Of a stretch of 20,971 nucleotides of DNA, positions 12,926-20,971 are shown in pieces. Made by a program: the position numbers and the translations under genes. The notes below the pieces were generated by a model. That model was not told where the DNA came from. It did no database searches and was given only the letters and a program-made list of their open reading frames with translations. The DNA comes from an uncultured Eubacteriales bacterium (GTDB lineage: Bacteria > Bacillota > Clostridia > Oscillospirales > Oscillospiraceae). Numbering within the stretch: position 1 is the first letter of the stretch; the number at the start of each line of letters is the position of its first letter. The DNA lies in NCBI GenBank assembly GCA_900551995.1, contig URXW01000032.1:1-20971 (forward strand), in the 5' to 3' direction.

Positions 12926-14398
12926 TCACCGCATATTCTCATGGAACCGGCGGAACGTCTCCAGATTCTCCGCCAGCTTCTCCGGACGCTGGATGTACTC
13001 CAGCGGGAATTTAGGGTGGAACACCCGCTCAATGCGGTTGCGCTTGGTGTCCACCATCTTGGTGGAGCCCCCTGCGCCCAGGGACAGTATGCTGTGCAGC
13101 TCCTCCATGATGTAGATATTATACAGCCCCTCCGCGCCGGATATGCACCAGCCCACGTTCTCAAAGCTGCCGGACATATACTTCTGCCGGTACAGGTAGT
13201 AGGGCTGGAACCCTCTCGCCCGCAGGGCGGGGTCGGCGTAGTCCAGCATGGCGGCCACATCCTCCGCCGTGGGAATGGGCAGCCCCTCCAACAGAATACG
13301 GCTCCCCTTTTTCAGACTGAGGGTGTGCACGGTGATGTTGTCCGCGCCGAAGGTCATGCACCTGTCCAGCGTCCGCCGGAACCCCTCCGGCGTGTCGGCG
13401 GGCAGCCCGGCGATAAGATCCATATTCACATGGGGGAACTCCATGGACACCGTCAGCTCCATGGCGCGCTCAATGTCCTCCGGGCTGTGGTGCCGCCCGA
13501 TAGCCTCCAGCACCTGCGCCTCTAAGGACTGGGGATTCACGCTGATGCGATCCGCCCCGTGATCCAGCAGGACCTGCAATTTTTCCCTGTCAATGGTGTC
13601 GGGACGCCCCGCCTCAATGCAGTATTCCGCGCAGCCCGACAGATCGAAGCTCTCGTTCACCTTCGTCAGCAGCGCGTCCATCTGCCGTGCCGACAGGGTG
13701 GTGGGCGTGCCGCCGCCCATGTAGAACGACTTCACCCGCAGCCCCGTCTCCCGCACCATCCGCCCTGCGGCGTCGATCTCCGCCGTGAGGGCCTCCAGAT
13801 ACGGCTCCATCAGCTTAAAGGACTTCTCCACCGACGCGGACACGAAGCTGCAATAGGCGCACCGCGTCGGGCAGAAGGGGATCCCGATATAGAGGGAGAT
13901 CTCCTCCGGACGCAGCTCGTTTTTCGCCTTCAGCCCCGCCGCCGCGCTCTCCAACGCCAGTCGCCGCCGCGCCGGGGACACGCAGTACGTCTCCCGCAGC
14001 ACCCGGTCGGCTTGGGCGGCGGTCATGCCCTCCTCCATCATGCTCCGCACCAGCTTCGCCGGACGTATGCCCGTCAGCGCGCCCCAGGAGGGCGTCACGC
14101 CCGTGACCTCCCTCGCCGCCCGGAAGAAGGACAGCTTCAGCGCGCGCTGACGCAGGCGTTCCCGCTCATACTCGTCGGAAACGCCTGCCACACGGACGCG
14201 GGCTTCGCCCCGCGCCTTTTTGCCGCCGTAGGTCAGCACCGTAATGCCCACGGCGTAGGTATCCCCCTCCCGCAGCGTCACCTCCGCGTGGTTCTCCCCG
14301 TCCTCGCCCTCGTACACGGGGCGTTCCTCCGGGAAAAACGCCAGCAAACTCTGCTCCACGGCGTAGCGGTCATCGTGACCGCGGAACGTCAGCTTCAT
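12926..14398 (-). CDS. hemZ: Coproporphyrinogen dehydrogenase HemZ-type radical SAM protein
   Basis: A 490-aa radical SAM enzyme of the HemN/HemZ group. The 4Fe-4S motif CxxxCxxC is at C176, C180 and C183 (CPTRCAYC), followed by the SAM-binding MGGGTPT segment and the IEAGRPDTI and SVNPQSL stretches of the family. The N-terminal ~165 residues are the HemZ-specific extension. HemZ is annotated as an oxygen-independent coproporphyrinogen III oxidase, but relatives include heme chaperones (HemW), so the reaction is not certain. The start codon overlaps the MBL hydrolase stop (ATGA), so it is translationally coupled and last in the recJ operon. Confidence 0.95.
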   Translation of the reverse strand: MKLTFRGHDDRYAVEQSLLAFFPEERPVYEGEDGENHAEVTLREGDTYAVGITVLTYGGKKARGEARVRVAGVSDEYERERLRQRALKLSFFRAAREVTGVTPSWGALTGIRPAKLVRSMMEEGMTAAQADRVLRETYCVSPARRRLALESAAAGLKAKNELRPEEISLYIGIPFCPTRCAYCSFVSASVEKSFKLMEPYLEALTAEIDAAGRMVRETGLRVKSFYMGGGTPTTLSARQMDALLTKVNESFDLSGCAEYCIEAGRPDTIDREKLQVLLDHGADRISVNPQSLEAQVLEAIGRHHSPEDIERAMELTVSMEFPHVNMDLIAGLPADTPEGFRRTLDRCMTFGADNITVHTLSLKKGSRILLEGLPIPTAEDVAAMLDYADPALRARGFQPYYLYRQKYMSGSFENVGWCISGAEGLYNIYIMEELHSILSLGAGGSTKMVDTKRNRIERVFHPKFPLEYIQRPEKLAENLETFRRFHENMR

Positions 14399-15018
14399 CC
14401 CTTCATCCCCTGGCGCACGTAGGGATTCACCCGCCGCTCATAGTTCATCGTCGTCTCCCGGTCGTGCCCCGGCAGCACCCGCCAGTCCCCCTCCAGCGCG
14501 GCAAGCCGCCCCAGCGACACCAGCATCTTCCGATAGTCCCCTCCCGGGAAATCGCACCGCCCGCAGGAGCAGCGAAACAGCGTGTCTCCCGCGAATATCA
14601 CGTGCTCCTTATCCAGCAGCAGGCACACAGAGCCCTCGGAGTGCCCCGGCGTCTCCATGACCCGCAGCGTCAGACCGCCCAGCGTCACCGTGTCCCCCTC
14701 CTTGTAGTACCGCTGGTTCTCCTCTCCCACGCGGGTGAACAGCAGTTCGCCGCCTCTGCCCTCCACGGCGTCCTTCTCGTGGATATACACCGTCACCTCC
14801 GGGTGCTTCTCCAGCAGAGGGCGCACGGCGGACGTGTGGTCGAAATGCCCGTGGGTCAGCAGGATATACCGCAGCCGGCAGCCGCTCTGCGCCACCAGCT
14901 TCTCCACTCTCTCCGCGTCGTCACCGGGGTCGATGAGCGCGCAGACTCTCGCCTCCTCGTCGCACAGAAGATAGCAGTTGGTCATAATGGGGCCTACTTG
15001 CAGTGTCTGAATGGTCAT
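14395..15018 (-). CDS. MBL-fold metallo-hydrolase, glyoxalase II-like
   Basis: A 207-aa metallo-beta-lactamase-fold hydrolase. The binuclear zinc motif THGHFDH is at residues 55-61, further ligands lie in ETPGHSEGS and IFAGDTLF, and a final histidine is in VLPGHDRET. The family includes glyoxalase II (hydroxyacylglutathione hydrolase) and thioesterases. The position between dtd and hemZ is conserved in Clostridia, but the substrate is unknown. GGAGG is 5 nt before the ATG, and the gene starts 10 nt after dtd. Confidence 0.92.
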   Translation of the reverse strand: MTIQTLQVGPIMTNCYLLCDEEARVCALIDPGDDAERVEKLVAQSGCRLRYILLTHGHFDHTSAVRPLLEKHPEVTVYIHEKDAVEGRGGELLFTRVGEENQRYYKEGDTVTLGGLTLRVMETPGHSEGSVCLLLDKEHVIFAGDTLFRCSCGRCDFPGGDYRKMLVSLGRLAALEGDWRVLPGHDRETTMNYERRVNPYVRQGMKG

Positions 15019-15028
15019 AGCATCCTCC

Positions 15029-15475
15029 TTACAGGGTGTCCGTGTCCAGAATGATGGTCAAGGGTCCGTCGTTCAGGCTGTCCACCTGCATATACGCGCC
15101 GAACTCGCCCGTCTCCGTGTGGAACCCCTTCTCCCGGCACAGCTCCACGAACCTCTCGTACAGCGGTATGGCGACCTCCGGCCGCGCCGCCGCCAGAAAA
15201 TCGGGACGCCGTCCCTTCTTGCAGTTGGCGTACAGCGTAAACTGCGACACCACCAGCAGCTCCCCGCCCACATCCGTGAGACTGCGGTTCATCTTCTCGT
15301 TCTCGTCCTCAAAAATACGCAGACCGGTGAGCTTATCGGCGAGCTTTTCCGCCTGCGCCTCCGTGTCCTCGTGGGTCACGCCCAGCAGCACGAGGAAGCC
15401 CTCACCGATCTTTCCGATGACCTTCCCATCCACCTGGACGGACGCGTGCTTCACGCGTGTTAATACAGCCCGCAT
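15029..15475 (-). CDS. dtd: D-aminoacyl-tRNA deacylase
   Basis: Dtd removes D-amino acids (and glycine mischarged on tRNA-Ala) from tRNA in the cytoplasm. The 148-aa protein has the MRAVLTRVKHASVQVD start, the SQFTLY active-site motif at 77-82 and the C-terminal NDGPLT (135-140), which matches the Gly-cisPro chirality-selection motif. AGGAG lies 6-7 nt before the ATG. It follows relA by 37 nt in the recJ-relA-dtd operon. Confidence 0.97.
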   Translation of the reverse strand: MRAVLTRVKHASVQVDGKVIGKIGEGFLVLLGVTHEDTEAQAEKLADKLTGLRIFEDENEKMNRSLTDVGGELLVVSQFTLYANCKKGRRPDFLAAARPEVAIPLYERFVELCREKGFHTETGEFGAYMQVDSLNDGPLTIILDTDTL

Positions 15476-15512
15476 ATATCTGTCTCCTTTATACTCTTCG
15501 TAATCGTTTTTC

Positions 15513-17717
15513 TTATCCGGCAGGCCGCGTCACCCGCATGACCCCGGAGATCTGCTCGATCCTCCGCATCACCGTCCGCAGCTGCTCGTTGTTGGGCACG
15601 TCGATGTCCAGCGACAGCAGCGCGAAGCCGTCCGGCGTGCTCCTTGCATTCATGGAGGACACGTGGGTCTTGGTGCTGGACAGGATGGTGGACACGTCCA
15701 TGATCAGGTTAATGCGATCCTTGGCGGTGACCTCCAGCGTCGTGCGATAGCTCTCCTCCGTGTCGCTGCCCCAGGACACCTTGATCCACCGCCCCGCCTC
15801 GCTGGGCTTCCGCCGCGCCGGGTCGGCGTTGGGACAGTCCGCCCGGTGGACGGAGATCCCGTACCCCCTGGTGATGAACCCCACAATGTCGTCCCCCGGC
15901 ACGGGGGTGCAGCACTTGGAGAACTTCACAAGGCAGTTGGTCAGCCCCTCCACCACAATGCCCTGCTCGCTCTTGGCGCGCTGGGGCACGGCGGGGCGCA
16001 TGACATGGGGCTGGTCGGCCACCGGCACCTCCGCCTGCCGATCCGCCTGATGCTGGTGGAGTATCCGCTGGATGTCCTCCCGCAGCCGCCCTATGACCTT
16101 CAGTGCGGAGATACCGCCATAGCCGATGGCGGCGTACATATCGTCCAAGCTGTTGTAGCACAGCTTCCGCAGCACGCCGGGCAGCACGTCCTCGTTGGTC
16201 AGCTCCTTCAGCGTCACGCCGGTGCGCTTCAGCTCGGACTCGAAGCTCTGCCGTCCGTTGACGATGTTCTCATCCCGCTTCTCCTTCTTGAACCACTGGC
16301 GGATCTTGCTCCGTGCGTTGCTGCTCCGTGCGATCTTCATCCAGTCCCGGCTGGGGCCGTGGGCGGAGTTGCTGGTCATGACCTCCACCACGTCGCCGTT
16401 CCGCAGGTGATAGTCGAACTGCACGATGCGCCCGTTGACCTTCGCGCCGACCATGTGGTTGCCCACGGCGGAGTGGATGGTATAGGCGAAGTCGATGGGC
16501 GTTGCGCCGGCGGGCAGATTGATCACGTCGCCGTTGGGGGTGAACACGAACACCTCGTCGGCGAACATATCCACCTTCAGGGAGTGGATAAAGTCCTCAG
16601 CGTCGGCGTCCTCCTGATTTTCCAGCAGCCGCCGCACCCACTCATAGCTGCGCTCGTCGCCTGCGCCCTGTCCGTTCTGCTTGTACTTCCAGTGGGCGGC
16701 CACGCCGTACTCGGCGATCTCGTGCATCTCCTTCGTGCGTATCTGCACCTCAAAGGGTATGCCGCTCTCGCCCACCACCGTGGTGTGCAGGCTCTGGTAC
16801 ATATTGGGCTTGGGCGTGCCGATATAATCCTTGAACCGCCCCAGAATGGGCTTGAACAGGTCGTGGATAATACCCAGCACGTTGTAGCAGTCCGCCACCG
16901 TGTCCACAATGACCCGGAAGGCGAACAGGTCGAACACGTCGTCCAGCGACTTGTTCTGGGTGTACATCTTGCGATAGATGGAGTACGGGTGCTTCATCCG
17001 CCCGTACACCACAGCGTCGATGTTCTCCTCCTTCAGCCGGGAGACGATGCGGTCATGGACGGCGGACATGAACCCGTCGTACTCCGCCGCCTTCTCGTCC
17101 AGAGCCTCGGTGATCTCCCGATAGCCCACCGGGTCGAGGTATTTCAGACTGAGATCCTCCAGCTCCCACTTCATCCGCTGCATACCCAGCCGATGGGCGA
17201 TGGGGGCATAGATCTCCATAGTCTCGAAGGATTTCTGCTTCTGCTTCTCCGGCGTCTGGTACTCCATGGTACGCATATTGTGGAGCCGGTCAGAGATTTT
17301 AATGAGGATGACCCGTATATCCTTCGCCATGGCCATGAGCATCTTGCGAAGGTTCTCCATCTGCTCCTCCTCCTTGGAGGTGTAGTGGACCCGGGTCAGC
17401 TTGCTGACGCCCTCCACCAGATCGGCCACCGTGGGGGAGAACAGCTTGCTGATCTCCTCATGGGTGGCGGAGGTGTCCTCAATGGTGTCGTGGAGCAGGG
17501 CGGCCACAATGGACTCCGTGTCCAGATGCAGCTCCTCCGCCACGATCTGCGCCACCGCCAGCGGGTGGGTCACAAAGGGGGAGCCGTCCTTCCGGTTCTG
17601 CCCTGCGTGGTGGGCGTCCGCATAGGTAAAGGCGGCGCGGATCTGGTCAAAGCCCGCCGTCGGGTTATAGCTCTTGACAGTCTCTACCAGATGGTCATAC
17701 ATTTCCTGCGGCGTCAC
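15513..17717 (-). CDS. relA: Bifunctional (p)ppGpp synthetase/hydrolase (Rel)
   Basis: The long RSH enzyme controls the stringent response by making and degrading (p)ppGpp. Domains run in the normal order over 734 aa: an HD hydrolase with H51, H75-D76 and E80-D81, so hydrolysis should be active; a synthetase (RVIVDTVADCYNVLGIIH...GRFKDYI...YQSLHTTV...EVQIRT); TGS (VFVFTPNGDVINLPAGATPIDFAY); a helical/zinc-finger region with KCCTPVPGDDIVGF; and a C-terminal ACT/RRM domain. The start is GTG, which shares GTGA with the recJ stop, and AGGAGG is about 9 nt upstream. The apt gene that often separates recJ and relA is absent. Confidence 0.97.
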   Translation of the reverse strand: MTPQEMYDHLVETVKSYNPTAGFDQIRAAFTYADAHHAGQNRKDGSPFVTHPLAVAQIVAEELHLDTESIVAALLHDTIEDTSATHEEISKLFSPTVADLVEGVSKLTRVHYTSKEEEQMENLRKMLMAMAKDIRVILIKISDRLHNMRTMEYQTPEKQKQKSFETMEIYAPIAHRLGMQRMKWELEDLSLKYLDPVGYREITEALDEKAAEYDGFMSAVHDRIVSRLKEENIDAVVYGRMKHPYSIYRKMYTQNKSLDDVFDLFAFRVIVDTVADCYNVLGIIHDLFKPILGRFKDYIGTPKPNMYQSLHTTVVGESGIPFEVQIRTKEMHEIAEYGVAAHWKYKQNGQGAGDERSYEWVRRLLENQEDADAEDFIHSLKVDMFADEVFVFTPNGDVINLPAGATPIDFAYTIHSAVGNHMVGAKVNGRIVQFDYHLRNGDVVEVMTSNSAHGPSRDWMKIARSSNARSKIRQWFKKEKRDENIVNGRQSFESELKRTGVTLKELTNEDVLPGVLRKLCYNSLDDMYAAIGYGGISALKVIGRLREDIQRILHQHQADRQAEVPVADQPHVMRPAVPQRAKSEQGIVVEGLTNCLVKFSKCCTPVPGDDIVGFITRGYGISVHRADCPNADPARRKPSEAGRWIKVSWGSDTEESYRTTLEVTAKDRINLIMDVSTILSSTKTHVSSMNARSTPDGFALLSLDIDVPNNEQLRTVMRRIEQISGVMRVTRPAG

Positions 17718-19804
17718 AGCGCACCGCCTCCTTTCTCTCCGTCAAATCGCAGGCTCGCCATAAGGGGCGACTGCTCCAGCGACACCCGCTTCCCCCTGCA
17801 CAGATGCAGCTCCGCGGCGTCGCCTGTCTCCTGCCATTCCAGCAGTCCCCGTTCCTTGAACACGGCAACACAGGCGGCTGCGTGTAAAAACGGCTCCGCC
17901 CCGTGCATCTCGGCGGCTATGTGCCGCAGCAGGGGCAGCCTGTCGGCAGACAGCCCCTCCTCCGGCACCGCCCGCTCCAAAAACCGCCACGCGGCGGCGA
18001 ACTGCTCCCGCGTGGGCATAACGCGCCGCGCTTCCCTCTGGGATAGCTGCTCCCCCTCCGCGCACCGCGTCACCAGCGTCAGAGCCTCCTGCTCCCGTCC
18101 GCTGGCGCAGAGGGACGGACGAATATCCACCATCTGCAGCTGCACCGTCCTGTTCCCCCGGAACTCGTTGATCTGCAAATAAAACGCCGCGTCCACCCGG
18201 TCGCCCACGGCGCAGCCGCACCGCTCCGCCACCGTGGAGAAGAAAATGCCGTCAAACTGGGCGCAGCCCTTGCCCAGCCGCAGCTTGAGGTGTCGGTTCT
18301 GCCCTACGTTCTGGGTACGCAGCAGCGTTGCGCCCAGCAGACAGAACAGCGGACGTGCGTTGCCGCTGCCGTAGGGCTCCAGCACCGACAGAGATTCCAG
18401 CTCCTCCAGCGTCACCTCGCCGGGATGGGCGATGGCGGCGTCCACCTCCAACGCCGGCTCCGGCGGATGCCCGTTGCAGTAGCTTCTGGCGTACTCGTTC
18501 ATTCTCTCCCGGAACGCCGGGATGTTCTCCCTGTCGATGGTGAACCCGGCGGCAAGCTCATGGCCGCCGAACCCCAGCAGCAGATCCTTGCAGCTCTCCA
18601 GCGCGGCGAACAGATTGAATCCGCCCCAGCTGCGGCAGCTTCCCTTTCCCGTGCGCCCGTTCAGATGTATCATAAAGCTGGGACGGGAGTATTTTTCGGA
18701 CAGGCGGCTGGCGACGATCCCCACCACGCCCTGATGCCACCGGCTGGACTCCAGCACCAGCGCGCTGCGCTGGCGTGTGGGCATGTGCCCGATCATCTCC
18801 TCCGCCTGCACATAGATCTCCTGCTCCACGTTCTGCCGCTCCCGGTTCAGGGCGCACAGCTCCTTCGCCATGCGCTCTGCCGCCTCCGGGTCGTCGCACA
18901 GCAGCAGCTCGGCGGCCTTGTCCGCCTCGCCCATGCGCCCTGCGGCGTTGATCCTCGGTGCCAGAATGAACCCGATCTGCACCGACGAGATCTCCTTCCC
19001 GCTCAGCCCCGCCTCCCGGAGCAGCGCGTGCAGTCCGATGAGATCCGATTTCTCCAGCGCGCTCAGCCCCTGCGAGACGATGGTGCGGTTCTCCCCGGAC
19101 ATCTGCATCACGTCCGCCACCGTGCCGATGGCGGCAAGGGTGCAGTACCGCGCAAACAGCGATGCCTCCCGCTCCGCGCCGCCCATGGCGAGCACCAGCT
19201 TCAGTGCCACGCCGCAGCCTGCCAGATGCTTAAAGGGATACGTGCAGTCCGCCCTGTGGGGATCCACCACCGCCACGGCGCGCGGCAGCTCCTCCCGGCA
19301 CTCGTGGTGGTCGGTGATGACCACATCCAGCCCCAGCCGGTTGGCGAAGTCCACCTCCTCCACGCCGGTAATGCCGCAGTCCACCGTCACCAGCAGCCGT
19401 ACCCCGTGGTCGTACAGCCCCTGTATGGCGTCGCAGCTCAGGCCGTACCCGTCCTCGATCCGCCGGGGGATGTAGTGTACCACGTCCGCCCCCCGCCGCT
19501 TGAGATAGTCCACCAGAATACACGTGGCGGTGATGCCGTCCACGTCGTAGTCGCCGAACACGGCGATCCTCTCCTGCCGCGCCAACGCCTCCTGCAAGCG
19601 CGCCGCCGCCTTGTCCATGTCTTTCATCAGGAAGGGGCTGAGGGTCAGCTTGTCCTCTCTTTCGAGGAACGCGGCGGCCTGCTCCGGCGACTCCACGCCT
19701 CTTGCCGCCAGCACCGCGGAGACGAGATAGGGATAGCCCGCCGCCTGCAAGCGCGCCTGCGCCTCCGGCTTTTCCGGCGCGATATTCCACCTGCGGTATT
19801 TCAC
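17714..19804 (-). CDS. recJ: Single-stranded-DNA-specific exonuclease RecJ
   Basis: RecJ is the 5'-3' ssDNA exonuclease of recombination, base-excision and mismatch repair. Over 696 aa, the DHH phosphoesterase motifs are DYDVDG at 85-90, DCG at 142-144 and DHH at 165-167, followed by VDPHRAD. The DHHA1 domain has GFGGHELAAGFTI, and an OB-fold region and a ~120-aa Firmicutes-type C-terminal extension follow. I chose GTG 19804 because a GGAGG site lies 7-8 nt upstream; further in-frame codons extend through the promoter. It is the first gene of the operon and its stop overlaps the relA start by 4 nt. Confidence 0.96.
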   Translation of the reverse strand: MKYRRWNIAPEKPEAQARLQAAGYPYLVSAVLAARGVESPEQAAAFLEREDKLTLSPFLMKDMDKAAARLQEALARQERIAVFGDYDVDGITATCILVDYLKRRGADVVHYIPRRIEDGYGLSCDAIQGLYDHGVRLLVTVDCGITGVEEVDFANRLGLDVVITDHHECREELPRAVAVVDPHRADCTYPFKHLAGCGVALKLVLAMGGAEREASLFARYCTLAAIGTVADVMQMSGENRTIVSQGLSALEKSDLIGLHALLREAGLSGKEISSVQIGFILAPRINAAGRMGEADKAAELLLCDDPEAAERMAKELCALNRERQNVEQEIYVQAEEMIGHMPTRQRSALVLESSRWHQGVVGIVASRLSEKYSRPSFMIHLNGRTGKGSCRSWGGFNLFAALESCKDLLLGFGGHELAAGFTIDRENIPAFRERMNEYARSYCNGHPPEPALEVDAAIAHPGEVTLEELESLSVLEPYGSGNARPLFCLLGATLLRTQNVGQNRHLKLRLGKGCAQFDGIFFSTVAERCGCAVGDRVDAAFYLQINEFRGNRTVQLQMVDIRPSLCASGREQEALTLVTRCAEGEQLSQREARRVMPTREQFAAAWRFLERAVPEEGLSADRLPLLRHIAAEMHGAEPFLHAAACVAVFKERGLLEWQETGDAAELHLCRGKRVSLEQSPLMASLRFDGEKGGGAL

Positions 19805-19873
19805 GGCGACCCCTCCTCTCCGGGCGTGGGCGGAAAAAACGCTTCCACCCCACGGTAACTTTAATAATACTCT

Positions 19874-19902
19874 ATTATACCAACGTTCCGCCCAAAGGTA
19901 AA
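19874..19902 (-). promoter_or_regulatory. Sigma-A promoter of the recJ-relA-dtd-MBL-hemZ operon
   Basis: Minus-strand TTTACC (19902-19897), 17 nt and a perfect TATAAT (19879-19874), about 65 nt before the recJ start. Confidence 0.8.
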
Positions 19903-19926
19903 GAAGAAAATACACCTCCGCCCACC

Positions 19927-19955
19927 TTGCAATCTGCGGCAATTTGGTCTATGAT
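19927..19955 (+). promoter_or_regulatory. Sigma-A promoter of the E2-like gene
   Basis: TTGCAA (19927-19932), 17 nt, TATGAT (19950-19955). It is divergent from the recJ promoter with 24 bp between the two -35 boxes, so the two may be co-regulated. Confidence 0.7.
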
Positions 19956-19988
19956 GGTGCTACCACAGACAGAATCGAGGAACTGCCC

Positions 19989-20822
19989 ATGCGTCCTGAC
20001 GGAAAGCGCGTAAAAAACCTGCCGCCCATCGTGGCTGCCATTCCCTACATCATGCCCAAGCGATATGACGCGTGGAACAGCGTCACCGAGAATATCGACG
20101 AGGAGCTCATCAAGGCGTACATCCGCGAGAAACGCCGCGCCGGCGTCCGCCTCAACCACATGGCGGTCATCATCGCCGCCTATTATAAGGCGTACCAGAC
20201 CAATCCCAAGCTCAACTGGTTCGTAGTCAACAGCCACCTCTACGAGCGCAACCACTTCTGCGTCTCCTTCGTCATTCTGAAAAAGCGCGCCGACGGCTCA
20301 CCGGACGAGACGACGCTCAAGATCTATTTAGAGCCGAAGGACACCGTTTTCACCATCAACCAGAAGATCGCCGACGCCATCGCCGCCAACAGCCGGACGG
20401 AGCAGAAGAACAGCACCGACAAATTCGCCCGGTTCATGTTCTCCGTCCCCGGTCTGCCCAAGTTCGTGGTTTGGCTGGCGTACCATCTGGACAAGCACGG
20501 GCTCCTGCCCCGGAAGATCATCGACCTCAGCCCCTTCCACACCAGTATGTTCATCACCAATCTGGCGTCCATCAAGACCAGCTATATCCACCACCACTGC
20601 TACGAGTTCGGCACCACCAGCGTCTTTGTCTGCATGGGCAAGCCGGTGCCCAACTATATGAGCGGCGACCTGAGCAAAAAAATGATGCCTCTCGGCATCG
20701 TCATGGATGAGCGCATCTGCACCGGCTACGAGTACGCCTCCTTCTGCAACGACTTCCGCAAGTGCCTCCGTGACCTCACCTGCCTCGAGTCTCCCTTCGA
20801 CGGCTCCTCCCCGCAGCAATAA
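19989..20822 (+). CDS. Stand-alone 2-oxoacid dehydrogenase E2 / CAT-fold acyltransferase-like protein
   Basis: A 277-aa cytoplasmic protein resembling the catalytic core of dihydrolipoamide acyltransferases and chloramphenicol acetyltransferase, without lipoyl or E1/E3-binding domains. Recognisable parts are NHMAVIIAAYYKAYQTNPKLN, then PFHTSMFITNLASIKTSYIHHH...FGTTSVFVCMGK, then the C-terminal segment that holds HxxxDG in active enzymes. Here that segment reads DERICTG (240-246): Glu replaces the catalytic His and Thr replaces the Asp. No E1 or E3 genes are near. It may use another residue (HHH 201-203) or be non-enzymatic. The start at 19989 is used because the longer frame begins inside the promoter; GAGGAA lies upstream. 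Confidence 0.8.
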   Translation: MRPDGKRVKNLPPIVAAIPYIMPKRYDAWNSVTENIDEELIKAYIREKRRAGVRLNHMAVIIAAYYKAYQTNPKLNWFVVNSHLYERNHFCVSFVILKKRADGSPDETTLKIYLEPKDTVFTINQKIADAIAANSRTEQKNSTDKFARFMFSVPGLPKFVVWLAYHLDKHGLLPRKIIDLSPFHTSMFITNLASIKTSYIHHHCYEFGTTSVFVCMGKPVPNYMSGDLSKKMMPLGIVMDERICTGYEYASFCNDFRKCLRDLTCLESPFDGSSPQQ

Positions 20823-20831
20823 TTCTTCGTC

Positions 20832-20871
20832 AAAAAAAACGTAGAGGGACGGCGCATCGCGCCGTCCCTCT
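20832..20871 (-). terminator. Intrinsic terminator for leftward transcription
   Basis: A perfect 12-bp stem GAGGGACGGCGC / GCGCCGTCCCTC (20844-20855, 20859-20870) has A8 on its left side. Minus-strand RNA would thus end in U8, while the plus strand has no T-tract. It implies a minus-strand gene ending to the right of the window, though the hairpin may also stop the E2-like gene weakly. Confidence 0.85.
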
Positions 20872-20971
20872 GCATGTCGATAAACCCCACTGCGCGTGCA
20901 GTCTTTCTTTCTCACAGGGGGGAGCTCGAGGGGGCGAAGCCCGCCTCGAATCGGATCAAATGCCGCGCTAA
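20870..20971 (-). repeat. Dispersed intergenic repeat, copy 3 (runs off the window)
   Basis: Almost identical to copy 1 through the final bases of the window, including the outer part GGATCAAATGCCGCGCTAA that copy 2 lacks. It abuts a leftward terminator whose stem is unrelated to those beside copies 1 and 2. By analogy it should be the 3' UTR of a minus-strand gene beyond the window edge. Confidence 0.85.

Noticed and set aside
15663..18182. 839-codon open frame antisense to relA and recJ
   Set aside because: Composition is a mirror of the relA codons, it spans two real genes, and no domain is recognisable.
606..20971. CRISPR array
   Set aside because: The three repeat copies are kilobases apart, ~100 bp long and not interleaved with unique spacers; no cas genes are present.

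Overview
The window looks like chromosome of an anaerobic, endospore-forming, butyrate-producing Clostridia member, most likely Oscillospirales/Oscillospiraceae. The signs are high GC coding sequence, strong GGAGG ribosome sites, pyruvate phosphate dikinase plus butyrate kinase, sporulation genes of the yabP/yabQ type, HemZ, and near-consensus sigma-A promoters. The genus is an inference. Nothing indicates a large mobile element.

Layout, left to right. (1) 1-800: the 3' end of ppdK (+), then a non-coding stretch with an apparent 165-bp insertion that duplicated the ppdK tail, two terminators and the first copy of a ~100-bp repeat. (2) 798-4075: buk (-) and metG (+), divergent around back-to-back promoters with an inverted-repeat block. 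(3) 4181-5519: a small coiled-coil gene (+) converging on an ABM-domain gene and tatD (-). (4) 5673-8248: an XRE-type regulator and lepA (+). (5) 8465-12680 (-): the Bacillus-type block yabM, mazG (yabN), HU, rqcP (yabO), yabP, yabQ, divIC. (6) 12926-19804 (-): a tightly packed operon recJ, relA, dtd, MBL hydrolase, hemZ with start/stop overlaps; apt, usual between recJ and relA in Firmicutes, is absent. (7) 19989-20822 (+): a stand-alone E2/CAT-fold acyltransferase-like gene with an altered catalytic motif.

Most genes are core functions: translation (metG, lepA, dtd, rqcP), stringent response (relA), repair (recJ), nucleotide sanitation (mazG), cell wall, division and sporulation (yabM, yabP, yabQ, divIC), central carbon and butyrate metabolism (ppdK, buk) and heme (hemZ).

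The most unusual content is intergenic. A ~100-bp element occurs three times (606-706, 8365-8449, 20870-20971), always in the same orientation. In each case a different stem-loop with an A-tract on its left flank abuts it, which reads as an intrinsic terminator for minus-strand transcripts. At least two copies lie between the stop codon and terminator of a minus-strand gene (buk, divIC), so the element may be a conserved structured 3'-UTR RNA or a repeat that targets such sites. Other notable points are the ppdK tail duplication, the missing yabQ stop codon before divIC, a candidate sigma-E promoter before yabP, and a tandem array of hairpin repeats between hemZ and yabM.
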